Shown: positions 39,279 to 49,161, counted from the stretch's first letter. The stretch is 64,000 bases of DNA from Billgrantia azerbaijanica (GCA_004551485.1 SBLD01000003.1:124001-188000); one strand, 5' to 3'. The notes: generated by a model not told the origin, from the sequence alone. A program made the numbers and translations.

Positions 39279-40366
39279 ACGGCAGAACCTCTGGCGGTCC
39301 GGGACAGGAGGTGAGTCGTGATGCTGGCGGCGGCTGAGCCCAGATCGATGCTCGCCATGTCGTGGGCGTCGGCGTCGGAGGGTGGGCAGAAGGCCAGCCG
39401 GCGGTCGTCGGCGTTGCAGGTCTGCCAGCGCAACGGCGTGGCCGAGCGCCGCGACGGGTAGAAGCCGGCGGTGGGGCGGTTGAGGCAGCCGGCGACGTGC
39501 AGCGGGCCGGTGGAACCAGCGATCACCAGGTCGGCCGCCGCCAGGCTCAGGGCGAAATCGTCCAGCGCCGGGCGTGGCGGCAGATGCACGGCCGAGAGGC
39601 CGGTGTCGGCGAGTGGGCGGCGGATCGCCTCGGCCGTGGCCTCCTCGCCGGGTCCCGCCGTCAACACCCAGTGGGGGTGGGGCGCTGCGTCGCCCAGGCG
39701 AGCCACGATGCCGGTCACCAGCGCTGCGTACCGCTCTGGGGCGAGATTGACGGCCGAGCCGCCGCTGCCGCCGTGCACGAAGCACCAGGGACGCGCGGGG
39801 TCGAGGTCGAGCTCCGCGGCGATGCGCGTGCGCTGCGCCTCGCGGGTGCCCGCCGCCAGGGGCCAGTAGGGAGGCGCCGGGCGGGCCGTCAGGCGGCAGC
39901 CCAGGGCATCGAGCAGGGCCTCGGCCAGCTCGAGGTTGTAGCGGTACTCGGGCTTGGCCGAGCGCGAGCGGCGCTGCACGATGCGCCGGTTGTAGAAGAG
40001 CTGCGCCCACTTGGTGGCCGGGGCGAGGCGCAGGGGAATGCCGGCCCGCCAGCCCAGCCAGCCGACGCGCGGCGTGGAGAAGAGCGTCAGCAGGGCGTCG
40101 AAGCGCCCCGCGCGCAGGCGATCCAGCAGCCGTTGCTGGTCGGCGCGACCGGCCGCGTCGCCGGGGTCGAGGATCACCTCGTCGACCCAGGGGCAGAGAC
40201 GCGCCAGGGGCGCCGTGTAGGCCGGCACCAGCACGCTGACGTGCGGGGCGGGCTCGGCGGCCTTGAGGCAGGCCAGCGCCGGCCAGGCCAGCATGAAGTC
40301 GCCGAGCTTGTCGTTGCGGACCACCAGGACGCGTTGCCGGTCGTGGGGTGCCATGGTCGAAGTCAT
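39275..40366 (-). CDS. Family 9 glycosyltransferase (heptosyltransferase-like)
   Basis: A 363-residue GT9 protein. VLVVRNDKLGDFMLAWPALA, WCFVHGGSGGSAVNLAPERY and DLVIAGSTGPLHVAGCLNRP are the family landmarks. It resembles WaaQ-like third heptosyltransferases of the core, but the donor and acceptor are unknown. ATG 40366 has GGGAG in front. It is coupled to the GT2 gene. Confidence 0.85.
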   Translation of the reverse strand: MTSTMAPHDRQRVLVVRNDKLGDFMLAWPALACLKAAEPAPHVSVLVPAYTAPLARLCPWVDEVILDPGDAAGRADQQRLLDRLRAGRFDALLTLFSTPRVGWLGWRAGIPLRLAPATKWAQLFYNRRIVQRRSRSAKPEYRYNLELAEALLDALGCRLTARPAPPYWPLAAGTREAQRTRIAAELDLDPARPWCFVHGGSGGSAVNLAPERYAALVTGIVARLGDAAPHPHWVLTAGPGEEATAEAIRRPLADTGLSAVHLPPRPALDDFALSLAAADLVIAGSTGPLHVAGCLNRPTAGFYPSRRSATPLRWQTCNADDRRLAFCPPSDADAHDMASIDLGSAAASITTHLLSRTARGSAV

Positions 40367-40405
40367 CCGGGCTCCCGCGCCCCGTCACCGGAAAGGAGGC
40401 AGCCC

Positions 40406-40635
40406 TTGTCGCGCAAGGTCCTGCACGTCTGTCTCTCGAACGGCTGGGGCGGTCTGGAAATGTATCCGTCGCGCATTATACCCGAGCTCAGCCGCCAGCA
40501 GTGGGCGGCTCCCGGGGGCGGAAAGCTTCCGGGAAGCCGGGGTCGGGCCGGTGGCCTGGGCGATCTACGCGCATCCGGCGGCTCCAGCCTGCGTGTCATG
40601 TCCGGGATCTGGTGGCGGAGTATGGCGCCGCCTAG
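40406..40635 (+). pseudogene. Remnant of a family 4 glycosyltransferase gene
   Basis: After AAAGGAGG, TTG 40406 opens a frame reading SRKVLHVCLSNGWGGLEMYP, a convincing N-terminus of GT4 (WaaG-type) glycosyltransferases. Homology then jumps frame: ESFREAGV in another frame near 40520, and VRDLVAEYGAA in a third ending at TAG 40635, where kdkA's stop overlaps. Only about 75 codons remain out of the usual 350 or more. So the gene has been truncated and frameshifted. It sits among LPS core genes, pointing to loss of one core sugar transferase. Confidence 0.72.
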
Positions 40636-41351
40636 GAGGGCTGGACCAGGGCGTCGTAGCCGCGGCGCAGCGGTGCCATCGCCGCCGTCGCCTCGAGCTT
40701 GGCCAGCGAGCGTGCCAGGCGGGCCAGGTTGCGCTCGTGCCAGCGCCCCGGGCGGCGTAGCCGGCAGCGGTCGAGGTCGATCAGCCACACCCGGCCGACC
40801 GGATCGACGAGCAGGTTGCGGGCGTTGAGGTCGACGTGGTCGAGACCGGCGTCATGGAAGCGGCGGATGGTGGCGCCAACGCGGTGCAGCAGGGCCTCGT
40901 CGGCCTCTCCCGCGGCGAGCAGTTCGGCCAGGGCGCGGGCACCGGGAATCCGCACGGTGAGCAGGGCCGCCTCGTAGGTGGGGCCGTGGCGGGTGACGCC
41001 GGCAGCCACCGGCCGGGGCACCGGCAGGCCGCGTTCGTGGAGGGTCGCGGTGAGGCGCAGCTCACGGAAGGCGCGGGTGCGCGAATCCCCGGTCCACAGG
41101 TAGCGGCGTTCGCTCAGCCGGGCGATCATACCGCCGCGCCGGTAGGGCCGCAGCACCCACTGTGCGTCACCGGCGTCGAGGAAGAGGCTGGCGCCGCGTC
41201 CCGGCGCCTCGCCCACTACCAGCCCCTTCCGACGCCAGGCATCGGGATCGAACAGGCCGGGGCCGATTTGTGGCGCCGCGTCGGCGTCCCATACACTGTG
41301 CGCATCATATAGAATGACACTTTTTCCGGTCCGACACGTTGCCAAGCGCAT
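40632..41351 (-). CDS. kdkA: 3-deoxy-D-manno-octulosonic acid kinase KdkA
   Basis: A 239-residue lipopolysaccharide kinase of the KdkA/WaaP/InaA superfamily. HVDLNARNLLVDPVGRVWLI holds the catalytic Asp and the metal-binding Asn, and LIDLDRC the second Asp. It phosphorylates the Kdo of the inner core. Start ATG 41351 gives the usual length and overlaps, on the opposite strand, the start of the next gene. The frame remains open further upstream, but that part has no family resemblance. Confidence 0.86.
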   Translation of the reverse strand: MRLATCRTGKSVILYDAHSVWDADAAPQIGPGLFDPDAWRRKGLVVGEAPGRGASLFLDAGDAQWVLRPYRRGGMIARLSERRYLWTGDSRTRAFRELRLTATLHERGLPVPRPVAAGVTRHGPTYEAALLTVRIPGARALAELLAAGEADEALLHRVGATIRRFHDAGLDHVDLNARNLLVDPVGRVWLIDLDRCRLRRPGRWHERNLARLARSLAKLEATAAMAPLRRGYDALVQPS

Positions 41352-42447
41352 GAAGCATCCTCTGCCTGCCGAGCCTCGCCACATCGGCGTTCTCCGCCTC
41401 TCCGCCCTGGGCGATGTCTGCAACCTGGTGCCCACCGTCCGGGCGCTGCAGCGCCAGTGGCCCGAGGCGCGGATCACCTGGATCATCGGCAAGGCGGAAC
41501 ACAGTCTACTGGCGGGGCTTTCCGGGGTCGAGTTCGTCGTCTACGACAAGGCCACGGGCCTCGCCGGCATGCGCGCGCTGTGGCGGGAGCTGGCCGACAC
41601 GCGCTTCGACGTGCTGCTGCACATGCAGCAGGCGCTGCGCGCCAGCGCGCTCTGCCTGGGACTCAACGCCGACGTCCGGGTCGGCTACGACAAGGCGCGC
41701 GCCAAGGACGCCCAGCACTGGTTCACCCATCGCCAGCTGGCGCCGCACCCGCGCGCCCACGTGCTGGAGTCCTTCCTCGACTTCGCCCGGCTGCTCGGCG
41801 TCGAGGACCTGTCGCTCGCCTGGGACCTGCCGGTGCCGGAGCGCGCGGTGGCCGAAGCCGCCCAGCTTGCCGGTGACGCCCCCTACCTGCTGCTCAGCCC
41901 CTGCGCCAACCCACGGCTGCGCAACTTCCGCAACTGGTCCGCCGAGGGCTACGCGGCGGTGATCGAGCACGCCTGGGCTCAGCACGGCCTGCGCGCGCTG
42001 CTCACCGGCGGCGGCAGCACCGCGGAGCGCGAGATGGGCAGCCGCATCGCCGCCTTGTGCCGCCCCGAGGCGGTGGTCGACGCCATCGGCCGCTCCTCGC
42101 TCAAGGGGCTGTTGGCGCTGATCCGCGGCGCGCGTGCCGTGGTGGCCCCCGACTCGGGCCCGGTGCACATGGCCAACGCCCTGGGCACGCCGGTGGTCGG
42201 CCTCTACGCCACCACCAACCCGGAGCGCGCCGCGCCCTACCGCTGGCGCGAATGGGTGGTCAATCGCTACCCGGACGCCGTGCGCACCTACCTCCACAAG
42301 GACCCGGAGGCGATTCCCTGGGGCCAGCGGGTGCGCCATCCCGATGCCATGTCGCTGATCCGCGCCGAGGACGTGATTGCCCAGCTGGAGCGCCTGCTGG
42401 CGCGACCGGCGCCACGAGAGGAAACGGAGACCCCCGATGAAGCTTGA
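41350..42447 (+). CDS. Heptosyltransferase I-type GT9 glycosyltransferase (WaaC-like)
   Basis: A 365-residue GT9 enzyme. [20 protein letters not shown] is the typical start, then [20 protein letters not shown] and [20 protein letters not shown]. Since WaaF is encoded at 35681, this is the likeliest WaaC (first heptose onto Kdo) in the window. ATG 41350 is taken as the start; ATG 41314 would add 12 residues. Neither has a good ribosome site, and both lie in the divergent overlap with kdkA. The stop overlaps hldE. Confidence 0.86.
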   Translation: MKHPLPAEPRHIGVLRLSALGDVCNLVPTVRALQRQWPEARITWIIGKAEHSLLAGLSGVEFVVYDKATGLAGMRALWRELADTRFDVLLHMQQALRASALCLGLNADVRVGYDKARAKDAQHWFTHRQLAPHPRAHVLESFLDFARLLGVEDLSLAWDLPVPERAVAEAAQLAGDAPYLLLSPCANPRLRNFRNWSAEGYAAVIEHAWAQHGLRALLTGGGSTAEREMGSRIAALCRPEAVVDAIGRSSLKGLLALIRGARAVVAPDSGPVHMANALGTPVVGLYATTNPERAAPYRWREWVVNRYPDAVRTYLHKDPEAIPWGQRVRHPDAMSLIRAEDVIAQLERLLARPAPREETETPDEA

Positions 42448-43867
42448 CCTGACCGCGCTGGAACAGGCGCACGTGCTGGTGGTGGGCGACGTGATGCTCG
42501 ACCGCTACTGGCATGGTGGCACCTCGCGCATCTCGCCGGAGGCGCCGGTGCCGGTGGTGCGGGTGGAGGAGACCGAGGACCGCCCCGGCGGCGCCGCCAA
42601 CGTGGCCCTCAACATCGCCGCCCTGGGCGGTCAGGCGTCGCTGGCCGGCCTGGTGGGCGACGATGCCCATGCCGACGAGCTCGTCAGGCAGCTGGAGGGC
42701 AGCGAAGTGGACACTCACCTTACGCGTCGCCATGGCTTGCCGACGATCACCAAGCTGCGGGTGATGAGTCGCAACCAGCAGTTGATCCGCCTCGACTTCG
42801 AGGAGGGGCCTGGCGCGATGGACACCGGCGAATTGCTGGAGCGGGTCGCGGTGGCGTTGCCCGCCGCCGACCTGGTGATCCTCTCCGACTACGGCAAGGG
42901 CACCCTGGGCCGGGTCGAAGCGTTGATCGAGACGGTGCGGGCCGCCGGCAAGCGGGTGTTGATCGACCCCAAGGGCGGCGACTTCACCAAGTATCGCGGC
43001 GCCAGCGTGATCACCCCCAACCTCGCCGAGTTCGAGGCGGTGGTGGGCCCCTGCCGCAGCGACGCCGAACTCGCCGCCAAGGGCGAGGCGCTGCGCGCCG
43101 AGCTCGCCCTCGAAGCGCTACTGATCACGCGCAGCGAGAAGGGCATGACGCTGATCCGCGAGGGCCACGAGCCGCTGCACCTGCCGACCCGGGCCCGCGA
43201 GGTCTACGACGTCACCGGCGCCGGCGACACCGTGATCGGCGTGCTGGGTCTGGCGCTCGCCGCCGGCCACGCCTTTCCCGAGGCGATGACGCTGGCCAAC
43301 CTCGCCGCCGGCCTGGTGGTGGCCAAGCCCGGCACCGCGACGCTCTCCATCGCCGAACTCTACACCGCCCTGCACGGCGACAAGCTGGCCGAGTTCGGCA
43401 TGATCGGTGAAGCGCCGCTCGTCGAGGCGGTGCGCGCCGCCCAGGCCCGCGGCGAGCGGGTGGTGATGACCAACGGCTGCTTCGACATCCTCCATGCCGG
43501 CCACGTGGCCTACCTGGAGCACGCTCGCCGGCTCGGCGACCGGCTGATCGTGGCGGTCAACGACGATGCCTCGGTGGCCCGCCTCAAGGGACCCAAGCGG
43601 CCCATCAACCCGCTGGTGCGGCGCATGCAGGTGCTCGCCGGCCTCGGCGCCGTGGACTGGGTGGTGCCCTTCGCCGAGGATACCCCGGTACGGTTGATCG
43701 AGGCAGTGCTGCCCGACGTGCTGGTCAAGGGCGGCGACTACCGTCCCGAGGCGATCGCCGGCGGCGAGGCCGTGCGCGCCGCGGGCGGTGAGGTCAGGGT
43801 GCTGGGCTTCGAGGACGGGGTCTCCACCACGGCGATGATATCGACCATCCTCGACCGCGAGCAATGA
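42437..43867 (+). CDS. hldE: Bifunctional heptose-7-phosphate kinase / heptose-1-phosphate adenylyltransferase HldE
   Basis: A 476-residue fusion. The ribokinase-like half (1 to about 320) has [11 protein letters not shown] and the [20 protein letters not shown] anion hole. The cytidylyltransferase-like half has [19 protein letters not shown] and ends [13 protein letters not shown]. It carries out two of the steps to ADP-heptose; GmhB and HldD in this window do the others. It overlaps genes on both sides. Confidence 0.97.
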   Translation: MKLDLTALEQAHVLVVGDVMLDRYWHGGTSRISPEAPVPVVRVEETEDRPGGAANVALNIAALGGQASLAGLVGDDAHADELVRQLEGSEVDTHLTRRHGLPTITKLRVMSRNQQLIRLDFEEGPGAMDTGELLERVAVALPAADLVILSDYGKGTLGRVEALIETVRAAGKRVLIDPKGGDFTKYRGASVITPNLAEFEAVVGPCRSDAELAAKGEALRAELALEALLITRSEKGMTLIREGHEPLHLPTRAREVYDVTGAGDTVIGVLGLALAAGHAFPEAMTLANLAAGLVVAKPGTATLSIAELYTALHGDKLAEFGMIGEAPLVEAVRAAQARGERVVMTNGCFDILHAGHVAYLEHARRLGDRLIVAVNDDASVARLKGPKRPINPLVRRMQVLAGLGAVDWVVPFAEDTPVRLIEAVLPDVLVKGGDYRPEAIAGGEAVRAAGGEVRVLGFEDGVSTTAMISTILDREQ

Positions 43868-45165
43868 GCCGGGGCGCGCGTCGCGGGGCGCGCTGCCTCT
43901 ACTCGGCGGCCCTCTACCTGCTTTCACCGCTGATCTGGCAACGGGTGTGGCGTGAGCAACTACCCACTCACCCACGCCGGGAGCGGCTCGGCCTGATTGC
44001 CCCCGCCCCCGCGGGCGAGCGCCGGATCTGGCTGCACTGCGCCTCCGTCGGTGAGGTGCAGGCGGCGCGCCCGCTGATCGCGGCGCTGCGCGAGCGCTAC
44101 CCGCACCACCGCCTCGTCGTCACCACCATGACCGCCACTGGCGCCGAGCGGGTGGCGGCGCTCGCCCGAGAGCCCGCGGCAACCGGGTGCGATCGCAACG
44201 TGAGCCATCACTTCGTGCCGCTCGACTTCCCCGGTGCGGCGCGGCGCTTCCTCGCCCGGCTGCGTCCCGAGCTGGCCCTCGTCTTCGAGACCGAGCTGTG
44301 GCCCAACCTGCTCGCCGCCTGCGCGCGGGTCGGGGTGCCGGTGGCGGTGGTCAATGGGCGCCTCTCGCCGCGCGCCTTCCGTCGCTACCGGCGCATCCGG
44401 CCGCTGCTCGCCGGGGCACTCGCCCAGGTCGCCTGGCTGGCCGCCAAGTCGCGCCCCGATGCCGAGCGCTTCCGCGCGCTCGGCATGCCGGCGGGGCGCA
44501 CCACGGTGGTCGGCTCGCTCAAGTACGACCTGGCGGTGTCGGCGGAGGTCCTGGCCGCGAGCCAGCAGCTATGTCGGGTGCTGGGCCCGCGCCCAGTGTG
44601 GATCGCGGGCTCGACGCACCCCGGCGAGGAGGCGCTCCTGCTGGCCGCCCATGCCCGGCTGCGCCGGCACTACCCCGAGGCCCTGCTGATCCTGGTGCCG
44701 CGCCACCCGCAGCGCTTCGACGCCGTGGCGGCGCTGTGCCGCGAGCATGACCTGCCGCTGGCCCGGCGCTCGCAGGGCGAGTGGCCCGATGCCCGCACCG
44801 CCGTCTACCTGGGCGACACCATGGGCGAGCTGCTCACCCTCTACGGGGCGGCAGACCTCGCCTTCGTGGGCGGCAGCCTGGTGCCTATCGGCGGTCACAA
44901 CCTGCTGGAGCCCGCCGCCATGGGGGTGCCGGTGCTCAGCGGCCCCTGGCTTGCCAACTTTGCCGATGTCGCCGAGACGCTGCGCGAGGCGTCGGCGCTG
45001 GTGGAGGTCGCCGACGGCGAGGCCCTGAGCGAAATGCTGCGGCGGCTGTTCGACGACGAGCCGGAGCGCCACCGCCTGGCCGAAGCCGGCCAGGCGGTGG
45101 TGGCGGCCAACCGTGGGGCGCTCGCTCGTACCATCGAGGGCTTAAAGGCGCTGCTTCCCGGTTGA
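43864..45165 (+). CDS. waaA: Kdo transferase WaaA
   Basis: A 433-residue GT30 enzyme that adds Kdo to the lipid A precursor at the inner membrane. A membrane-anchoring N-terminus comes first; [13 protein letters not shown] carries the catalytic Glu, and [18 protein letters not shown] is the donor-site signature. The ATGA overlap couples it to hldE. It is the last gene of the GT9-hldE-waaA unit. Confidence 0.96.
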   Translation: MSRGARRGARCLYSAALYLLSPLIWQRVWREQLPTHPRRERLGLIAPAPAGERRIWLHCASVGEVQAARPLIAALRERYPHHRLVVTTMTATGAERVAALAREPAATGCDRNVSHHFVPLDFPGAARRFLARLRPELALVFETELWPNLLAACARVGVPVAVVNGRLSPRAFRRYRRIRPLLAGALAQVAWLAAKSRPDAERFRALGMPAGRTTVVGSLKYDLAVSAEVLAASQQLCRVLGPRPVWIAGSTHPGEEALLLAAHARLRRHYPEALLILVPRHPQRFDAVAALCREHDLPLARRSQGEWPDARTAVYLGDTMGELLTLYGAADLAFVGGSLVPIGGHNLLEPAAMGVPVLSGPWLANFADVAETLREASALVEVADGEALSEMLRRLFDDEPERHRLAEAGQAVVAANRGALARTIEGLKALLPG

Positions 45166-45183
45166 GTGAGTGGTCACTCACGG

Positions 45184-45858
45184 TTACTGCGGGGTGAGAC
45201 GCTCCACGCCCTGGTCGGTGCCGAGCAGCAGGACGTCGGCGCCGCGGGCGGCGAAGAGCCCGTTGGTGACCACGCCGACGATGCCGTTGAGGCGCGCTTC
45301 CATGGCCACCGGGTCGTCGATCGGGAACTCGAAGCAGTCGAGGATCTGGTTGCCGTTGTCGGTGACCACGCCCTCGCGGTAGACGGGGTCGGCGCCCAGC
45401 TTGACCAGTTCGCGGGCCACGTAGGAGCGCGCCATGGGGATCACCTCCACGGGCAGCGGGAAGTTGCCGAGGCGTTCGACGCGCTTGGAGGCATCGGCGA
45501 TGCAGATGAAGCGCTGGGAGCAGGCGGCGACGATCTTCTCGCGGGTGAGCGCCCCGCCGCCGCCCTTGATCATGTGAAGGTGAGCGTTCACTTCGTCGGC
45601 GCCGTCGATGTAGAAGGGCAGGGTGCCGACGCTGTTGAGTTCGAGGACGTCGATGCCGTGGTCGCGCAGGCGCTTCGCGCTGGCCTCGGAGCTGGCCACG
45701 GCGCCGGCGAAGTCGAGACGCAGCTCGGCCAGGCGGTCGATGAAGCGGCTGGCCGTCGAGCCGGTGCCGATGCCGAGCACGGTGTCGCGCGCGAGGTGTG
45801 GGCGGATCTCGTCGATGGCGGCAGCGGCCACGGCGTCCTTCAGTTCGTCCTGGGTCAT
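45184..45858 (-). CDS. rpiA: Ribose-5-phosphate isomerase A
   Basis: A 224-residue isomerase of the pentose phosphate pathway (ribose-5-P to ribulose-5-P). [33 protein letters not shown] (catalytic Asp and Lys region) and [15 protein letters not shown] are present. It faces waaA convergently with an 18-bp gap containing the small dyad GTGAGT-ggtc-ACTCAC. A TATAAT box on the minus strand at 45897-45902 is a plausible -10. Confidence 0.97.
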   Translation of the reverse strand: MTQDELKDAVAAAAIDEIRPHLARDTVLGIGTGSTASRFIDRLAELRLDFAGAVASSEASAKRLRDHGIDVLELNSVGTLPFYIDGADEVNAHLHMIKGGGGALTREKIVAACSQRFICIADASKRVERLGNFPLPVEVIPMARSYVARELVKLGADPVYREGVVTDNGNQILDCFEFPIDDPVAMEARLNGIVGVVTNGLFAARGADVLLLGTDQGVERLTPQ

Positions 45859-46023
45859 GTCATGCTCGCTGTTGGTGGGTAATCGAGTGCGGCGCCATTA
45901 TAGGCCAGAAGAGCCGCCGCTGCCGGGCGCCGTCTGGACGCCGGGCCCGCCGGGATGCTACCAATAGGGGTTTTCCGTGTGGCGCTCACGCCACCTTCTG
46001 CGCTACCTCTCTGGGACATCAGG

Positions 46024-47538
46024 ATGCTCGAAGCCACCGTCAAGAAGATTCTCCAGGCCCGGGTCTACGAAGCCGCCCGGGAAACGCCGATCTCCCCGGC
46101 CCCCTTCCTGTCACGTCGCTTCCACAACCAGATCCTGATCAAGCGCGAGGACCTGCAGCCGGTCCACTCCTTCAAGATCCGCGGTGCCTACAACAAGATG
46201 GCCCAGCTCAGCGACGAGCAGAAGGCCAAGGGCGTGATCGCCGCCTCGGCGGGCAACCATGCCCAGGGGCTGGCCATGGCGGCCAAGCAGATGGGCGTCA
46301 AGGCGGTGATCGTCATGCCGCGCATCACGCCGGACATCAAGGTCCAGGCGGTACGTGCCCGCGGCGCCAAGGTGGTGCTCAAGGGCGATGCCTTTTCGGC
46401 GGCCGCCGAGCACGCCCAGGCGCTGATCCGCGAGCACGGCTACACCTACATCCCGCCCTTCGACGATATCGACGTGATCGCCGGGCAAGGCACCATCGGC
46501 ATGGAGATCCTCCACCAGCACAGCGGCGCCCTGGATGCCATCTTCGTGCCGGTGGGCGGCGGTGGCCTGATCGCCGGGGTCGCCGCCTACGTCAAGTACC
46601 TGCGCCCCGATATCAAGGTAATCGGCGTCGAGGCCGAGGACAGCGCCTGCCTGAAGGCGGCGCTGGCCGCCGGCGAGCGGGTGGTGCTCGACCAGGTCGG
46701 CGTCTTTGCCGAGGGCGTGGCGGTGGCGCAGATCGGCGAGGTGCCCTTCGCCATCGCGCGCGAGCTGGTCGATGACGTGATCACCGTCACCACCGACGAG
46801 ATGTGCGCGGCGGTCAAGGACATCTTCGACGATACCCGCGCCGTCTCCGAGACTTCCGGGGCGCTGTCGCTGGCCGGCCTCAAGAAGTACATCCAGCAGA
46901 CCGGCGTCGAGGGGCAGACGCTGCTGTGCATCAACTCCGGTGCCAACACCAACTTCGATCGCCTGCAGCACATCGCCGAACGCACCGAGCTCGGCGAGCA
47001 GCGCGAGGCGATCCTCGCCGTGACCATCCCCGAGCGCCCGGGCAGCTTCAAGAAGTTCTGCAAGACCGTCGGCAAGCGCATGGTCACCGAGTTCAACTAC
47101 CGCTACGCCGACCCGGAGGCCGCGCACATCTTCGTCGGCGTGCAGGTCAAGCCGGGTGGCGACGACCGCCAGGCGGTGATCGACAAGCTGCGCGAGGCTG
47201 GCTACCCGGTGGAGGATCTCACCGACAACGAGCTGGCCAAGCTGCACATTCGCCACCTCGGCGGCGGGCGGCCCAAGGCGCAGTTCGCCGAGGAGGTCTA
47301 CCGCTTCGAGTTCCCCGAGCGTCCCGGGGCACTGATGAACTTCCTCACCCACCTGCCCCAGAACTGGAACATCTCGCTGTTCCACTACCGCAACCACGGC
47401 GCCGCCTACGGTCGCGTGCTGGTGGGCATGCAGGTTCCCAACGGCGACCGCGAACACGTCGAGGAGTACTTCGACGCCATCGGCTATCGCTACTGGAAGG
47501 AGACCGACAACTCGGCCTATCGTCTGTTCATGGCTTGA
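46024..47538 (+). CDS. ilvA: Threonine ammonia-lyase, biosynthetic (IlvA)
   Basis: A 504-residue PLP enzyme that makes 2-oxobutanoate for isoleucine. The PLP lysine is in PVHSFKIRGAYNKMAQL, and SAGNHAQGLAMAA and PVGGGGLIAGVAAYVK follow. The C-terminal third has two ACT-like regulatory domains (AILAVTIPERPGSFKKFCK and FEFPERPGALMNFLTHLP), the allosteric isoleucine/valine-sensing form. ATG 46024 is chosen. It is divergent from rpiA. Confidence 0.97.
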   Translation: MLEATVKKILQARVYEAARETPISPAPFLSRRFHNQILIKREDLQPVHSFKIRGAYNKMAQLSDEQKAKGVIAASAGNHAQGLAMAAKQMGVKAVIVMPRITPDIKVQAVRARGAKVVLKGDAFSAAAEHAQALIREHGYTYIPPFDDIDVIAGQGTIGMEILHQHSGALDAIFVPVGGGGLIAGVAAYVKYLRPDIKVIGVEAEDSACLKAALAAGERVVLDQVGVFAEGVAVAQIGEVPFAIARELVDDVITVTTDEMCAAVKDIFDDTRAVSETSGALSLAGLKKYIQQTGVEGQTLLCINSGANTNFDRLQHIAERTELGEQREAILAVTIPERPGSFKKFCKTVGKRMVTEFNYRYADPEAAHIFVGVQVKPGGDDRQAVIDKLREAGYPVEDLTDNELAKLHIRHLGGGRPKAQFAEEVYRFEFPERPGALMNFLTHLPQNWNISLFHYRNHGAAYGRVLVGMQVPNGDREHVEEYFDAIGYRYWKETDNSAYRLFMA

Positions 47539-47611
47539 TGGGTGAACGCTGACTCACGGCAAAAGGCTGAAATGGCGCGCCTTTCGTGGAGTGATTGGCG
47601 CCTGAGAGCGG

Positions 47612-47641
47612 TTGTCAGAACGCCTCGCCGCCCCCTATAGT
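47612..47641 (+). promoter_or_regulatory. Sigma-70 promoter of the 31-residue membrane protein
   Basis: TTGTCA (47612-47617), 18 bp, TATAGT (47636-47641). It gives a leader of about 70 nt before the small gene at 47720. Confidence 0.6.
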
Positions 47642-47719
47642 CGACGCTGATCCTGGCCATCCAGGAGGGATGGTGCCAGGAGAGAATCGTCACGTGGGGA
47701 CATGAGCAGGGAGTCAGCA

Positions 47720-47815
47720 ATGAAGCGAAAGCCCGATCTGGTCATGGCACTGGTGCTGACCTTCGGCATCGGCGTCGTGGTGACGGGGTATGCCCAGGCG
47801 CTGGCGGGCGGTTGA
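47720..47815 (+). CDS. Small single-span membrane protein (31 residues)
   Basis: MKRKPDLVMALVLTFGIGVV, then VTGYAQALAGG, is a 31-residue peptide with a basic N-terminus and one membrane helix (about 8-24). AGGGAG lies 7 nt before the ATG. A good sigma-70 promoter is upstream and a perfect 15-bp terminator hairpin follows 36 bp later, so it is a self-contained transcription unit. Function unknown. I recall similar tiny proteins in related genomes but cannot name a family with confidence. Confidence 0.7.
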   Translation: MKRKPDLVMALVLTFGIGVVVTGYAQALAGG

Positions 47816-47850
47816 GCCGGCAAGCAGTGCCATGACCAGAAGTGCAGGAT

Positions 47851-47884
47851 GAACGGGCCGCTGCCGACAGGCAGCGGCCCGTTC
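47851..47884. terminator. Bidirectional terminator between the small gene and the cyclo-ligase gene
   Basis: GAACGGGCCGCTGCC pairs perfectly (15 bp) with its complement across GACA. It serves the convergent small gene (plus) and the 5-formyltetrahydrofolate cyclo-ligase gene (minus). Confidence 0.8.
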
Positions 47885-47890
47885 GCGTAT

Positions 47891-48526
47891 TCAGGGGCGC
47901 ACCACCCGGGCGTCGCTGACGATGGCGTCGAGCGGCACGTCCCAGGGGGCGGCCGGCAGCCGCTCCACGCGCTGGCATTCATGGGCCAGACCGATCAGCG
48001 TCGGACGTGGGCCGCTGCGTCGGGTGAAGGCCAGGCTGCGGTCGTAGAAGCCGCCACCCATGCCCAGACGCTGGCCGCGGGCATCGAAACCCACCAGCGG
48101 CAGCAGGATCAAGTCCAGCGCCCAGGTCGCCAGGCGTCGGGCGCGGTGGGCACCGTGGCGCGTCTCGGGCTCGGGGATGCCGAAGCGGTTGCGCACCATG
48201 GGCGTGTCCCGGTGGTAGTGCACGAACCACAGGGCGTTGTGCGACAGCGGCTTGAGCACTGGCAGGTAGACGCGGGCATTACGCTGCGCCAGCCAGGGCA
48301 TCAGCGGCTGGGGGTCGATCTCGCCGTCGTTGGGCAGGTAGAGCGCCACGCGGCGGGCGCGCCGTACCTCGGGCAGCCGGCGCAAGCGGCGGCACAGGGC
48401 CAGGGCGGCCTGGCGCTGCTGACGCGCGTCGAGGGCGAGGCGGCGGCGGCGCAGCGCCCGACGTAGCTGTCGACGCCCGTCGACGGAATCGGCATCGATC
48501 GTGGAAAGCAAGGAAGAGTGCTGCAT
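47891..48526 (-). CDS. fau: 5-formyltetrahydrofolate cyclo-ligase (YgfA/Fau)
   Basis: A 211-residue enzyme that converts 5-formyl-THF to 5,10-methenyl-THF with ATP. RRQLRRALRRRRLAL binds phosphate at the start, and GFDARGQRLGMGGGFYDR is the folate/ATP signature. It lies directly downstream of 6S RNA, the classic zapA-ssrS-fau arrangement, and is probably expressed in part by read-through from ssrS. Confidence 0.93.
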   Translation of the reverse strand: MQHSSLLSTIDADSVDGRRQLRRALRRRRLALDARQQRQAALALCRRLRRLPEVRRARRVALYLPNDGEIDPQPLMPWLAQRNARVYLPVLKPLSHNALWFVHYHRDTPMVRNRFGIPEPETRHGAHRARRLATWALDLILLPLVGFDARGQRLGMGGGFYDRSLAFTRRSGPRPTLIGLAHECQRVERLPAAPWDVPLDAIVSDARVVRP

Positions 48527-48537
48527 GAGGCGGTGAG

Positions 48538-48719
48538 GTTCCCCAGAGTGCCGCTGTCGTTTTGGCCCTTGAACCCTTGGTTCAAGGTGGGTGGCCGCAG
48601 CCGAACCGTCAGGCTTTCCGTCGCACGGACATGCACACGGGTCCGGCTAGCTGTTGGCCGCCCTGGGTATTGCGCATAGGCTCGAGGGACTAGAACGACT
48701 GGCCAACACCCCAGGGAAC
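48538..48719 (-). ncRNA. ssrS: 6S RNA
   Basis: This is the transcript between zapA and the cyclo-ligase gene. The 5' end starts UUCCCUGGGGUGUUGGCCAG and pairs with the 3' end (CACUCUGGGGAA). The CCUUGAACCAAGGGUUCAAG segment near the 3' side is the same as in E. coli 6S RNA. A large central bubble region is compatible with the sigma-70 holoenzyme mimic. Length about 182 nt. It down-regulates sigma-70 transcription in stationary phase. Ends were set by pairing and are accurate to a few bases. Confidence 0.92.
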
Positions 48720-48725
48720 AATTTC

Positions 48726-48754
48726 ATCGTATCAGAGCTGGCTGGCCCGTCCAA
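48726..48754 (-). promoter_or_regulatory. 6S RNA promoter
   Basis: On the minus strand, TTGGAC (48749-48754), exactly 17 bp, then TACGAT (48726-48731), ending 7 bp before the proposed 6S 5' end. Confidence 0.8.
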
Positions 48755-48843
48755 TCTCGGAACCGGTTTACGATCTGCTGCGCTCGGCCAGGCGTCGGTG
48801 GAAAATGGCTCGCTCGCGACGCGCGTAACGCGTAAACCGGTTC

Positions 48844-49161
48844 TCATTCCTGCGGCGTGCGGGGCGGCTGACCGGCATCCGCCACGGCCTGCTCCAGGCG
48901 TTCGCCGAGGCGGTCCAGCGCCTGCTCGCCGCTGCGCCGCTCCTCCAGCGTTTCGAGCAGCTCGTGGGTGATGTTGAGCGCCGCCATGATGGCGATGCGT
49001 TCGTTGCCGAGCAGCGAGTTCTGGGCATGGATGCCGTGCATGGCGCGGTCGAGATAGCGGGCGGCGCGCTCGAGCTTGGTCTCCTCGCCCGGGTTGCAGG
49101 CGATGGTGTAGGGGCGGCCCAGCAGGGTGATCTCGGTGGTCGGTCGGGGGGCGTCGCTCAT
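48844..49161 (-). CDS. zapA: Cell division protein ZapA
   Basis: A 105-residue FtsZ-ring associated protein. EITLLGRPYTIACNPGEETK is the N-terminal fold, and a long helix (SLLGNERIAIMAALNITHEL onward) forms the coiled-coil. It cross-links FtsZ filaments. ATG 49161 follows GGAG. Its place before ssrS is conserved in gammaproteobacteria. Confidence 0.93.
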   Translation of the reverse strand: MSDAPRPTTEITLLGRPYTIACNPGEETKLERAARYLDRAMHGIHAQNSLLGNERIAIMAALNITHELLETLEERRSGEQALDRLGERLEQAVADAGQPPRTPQE

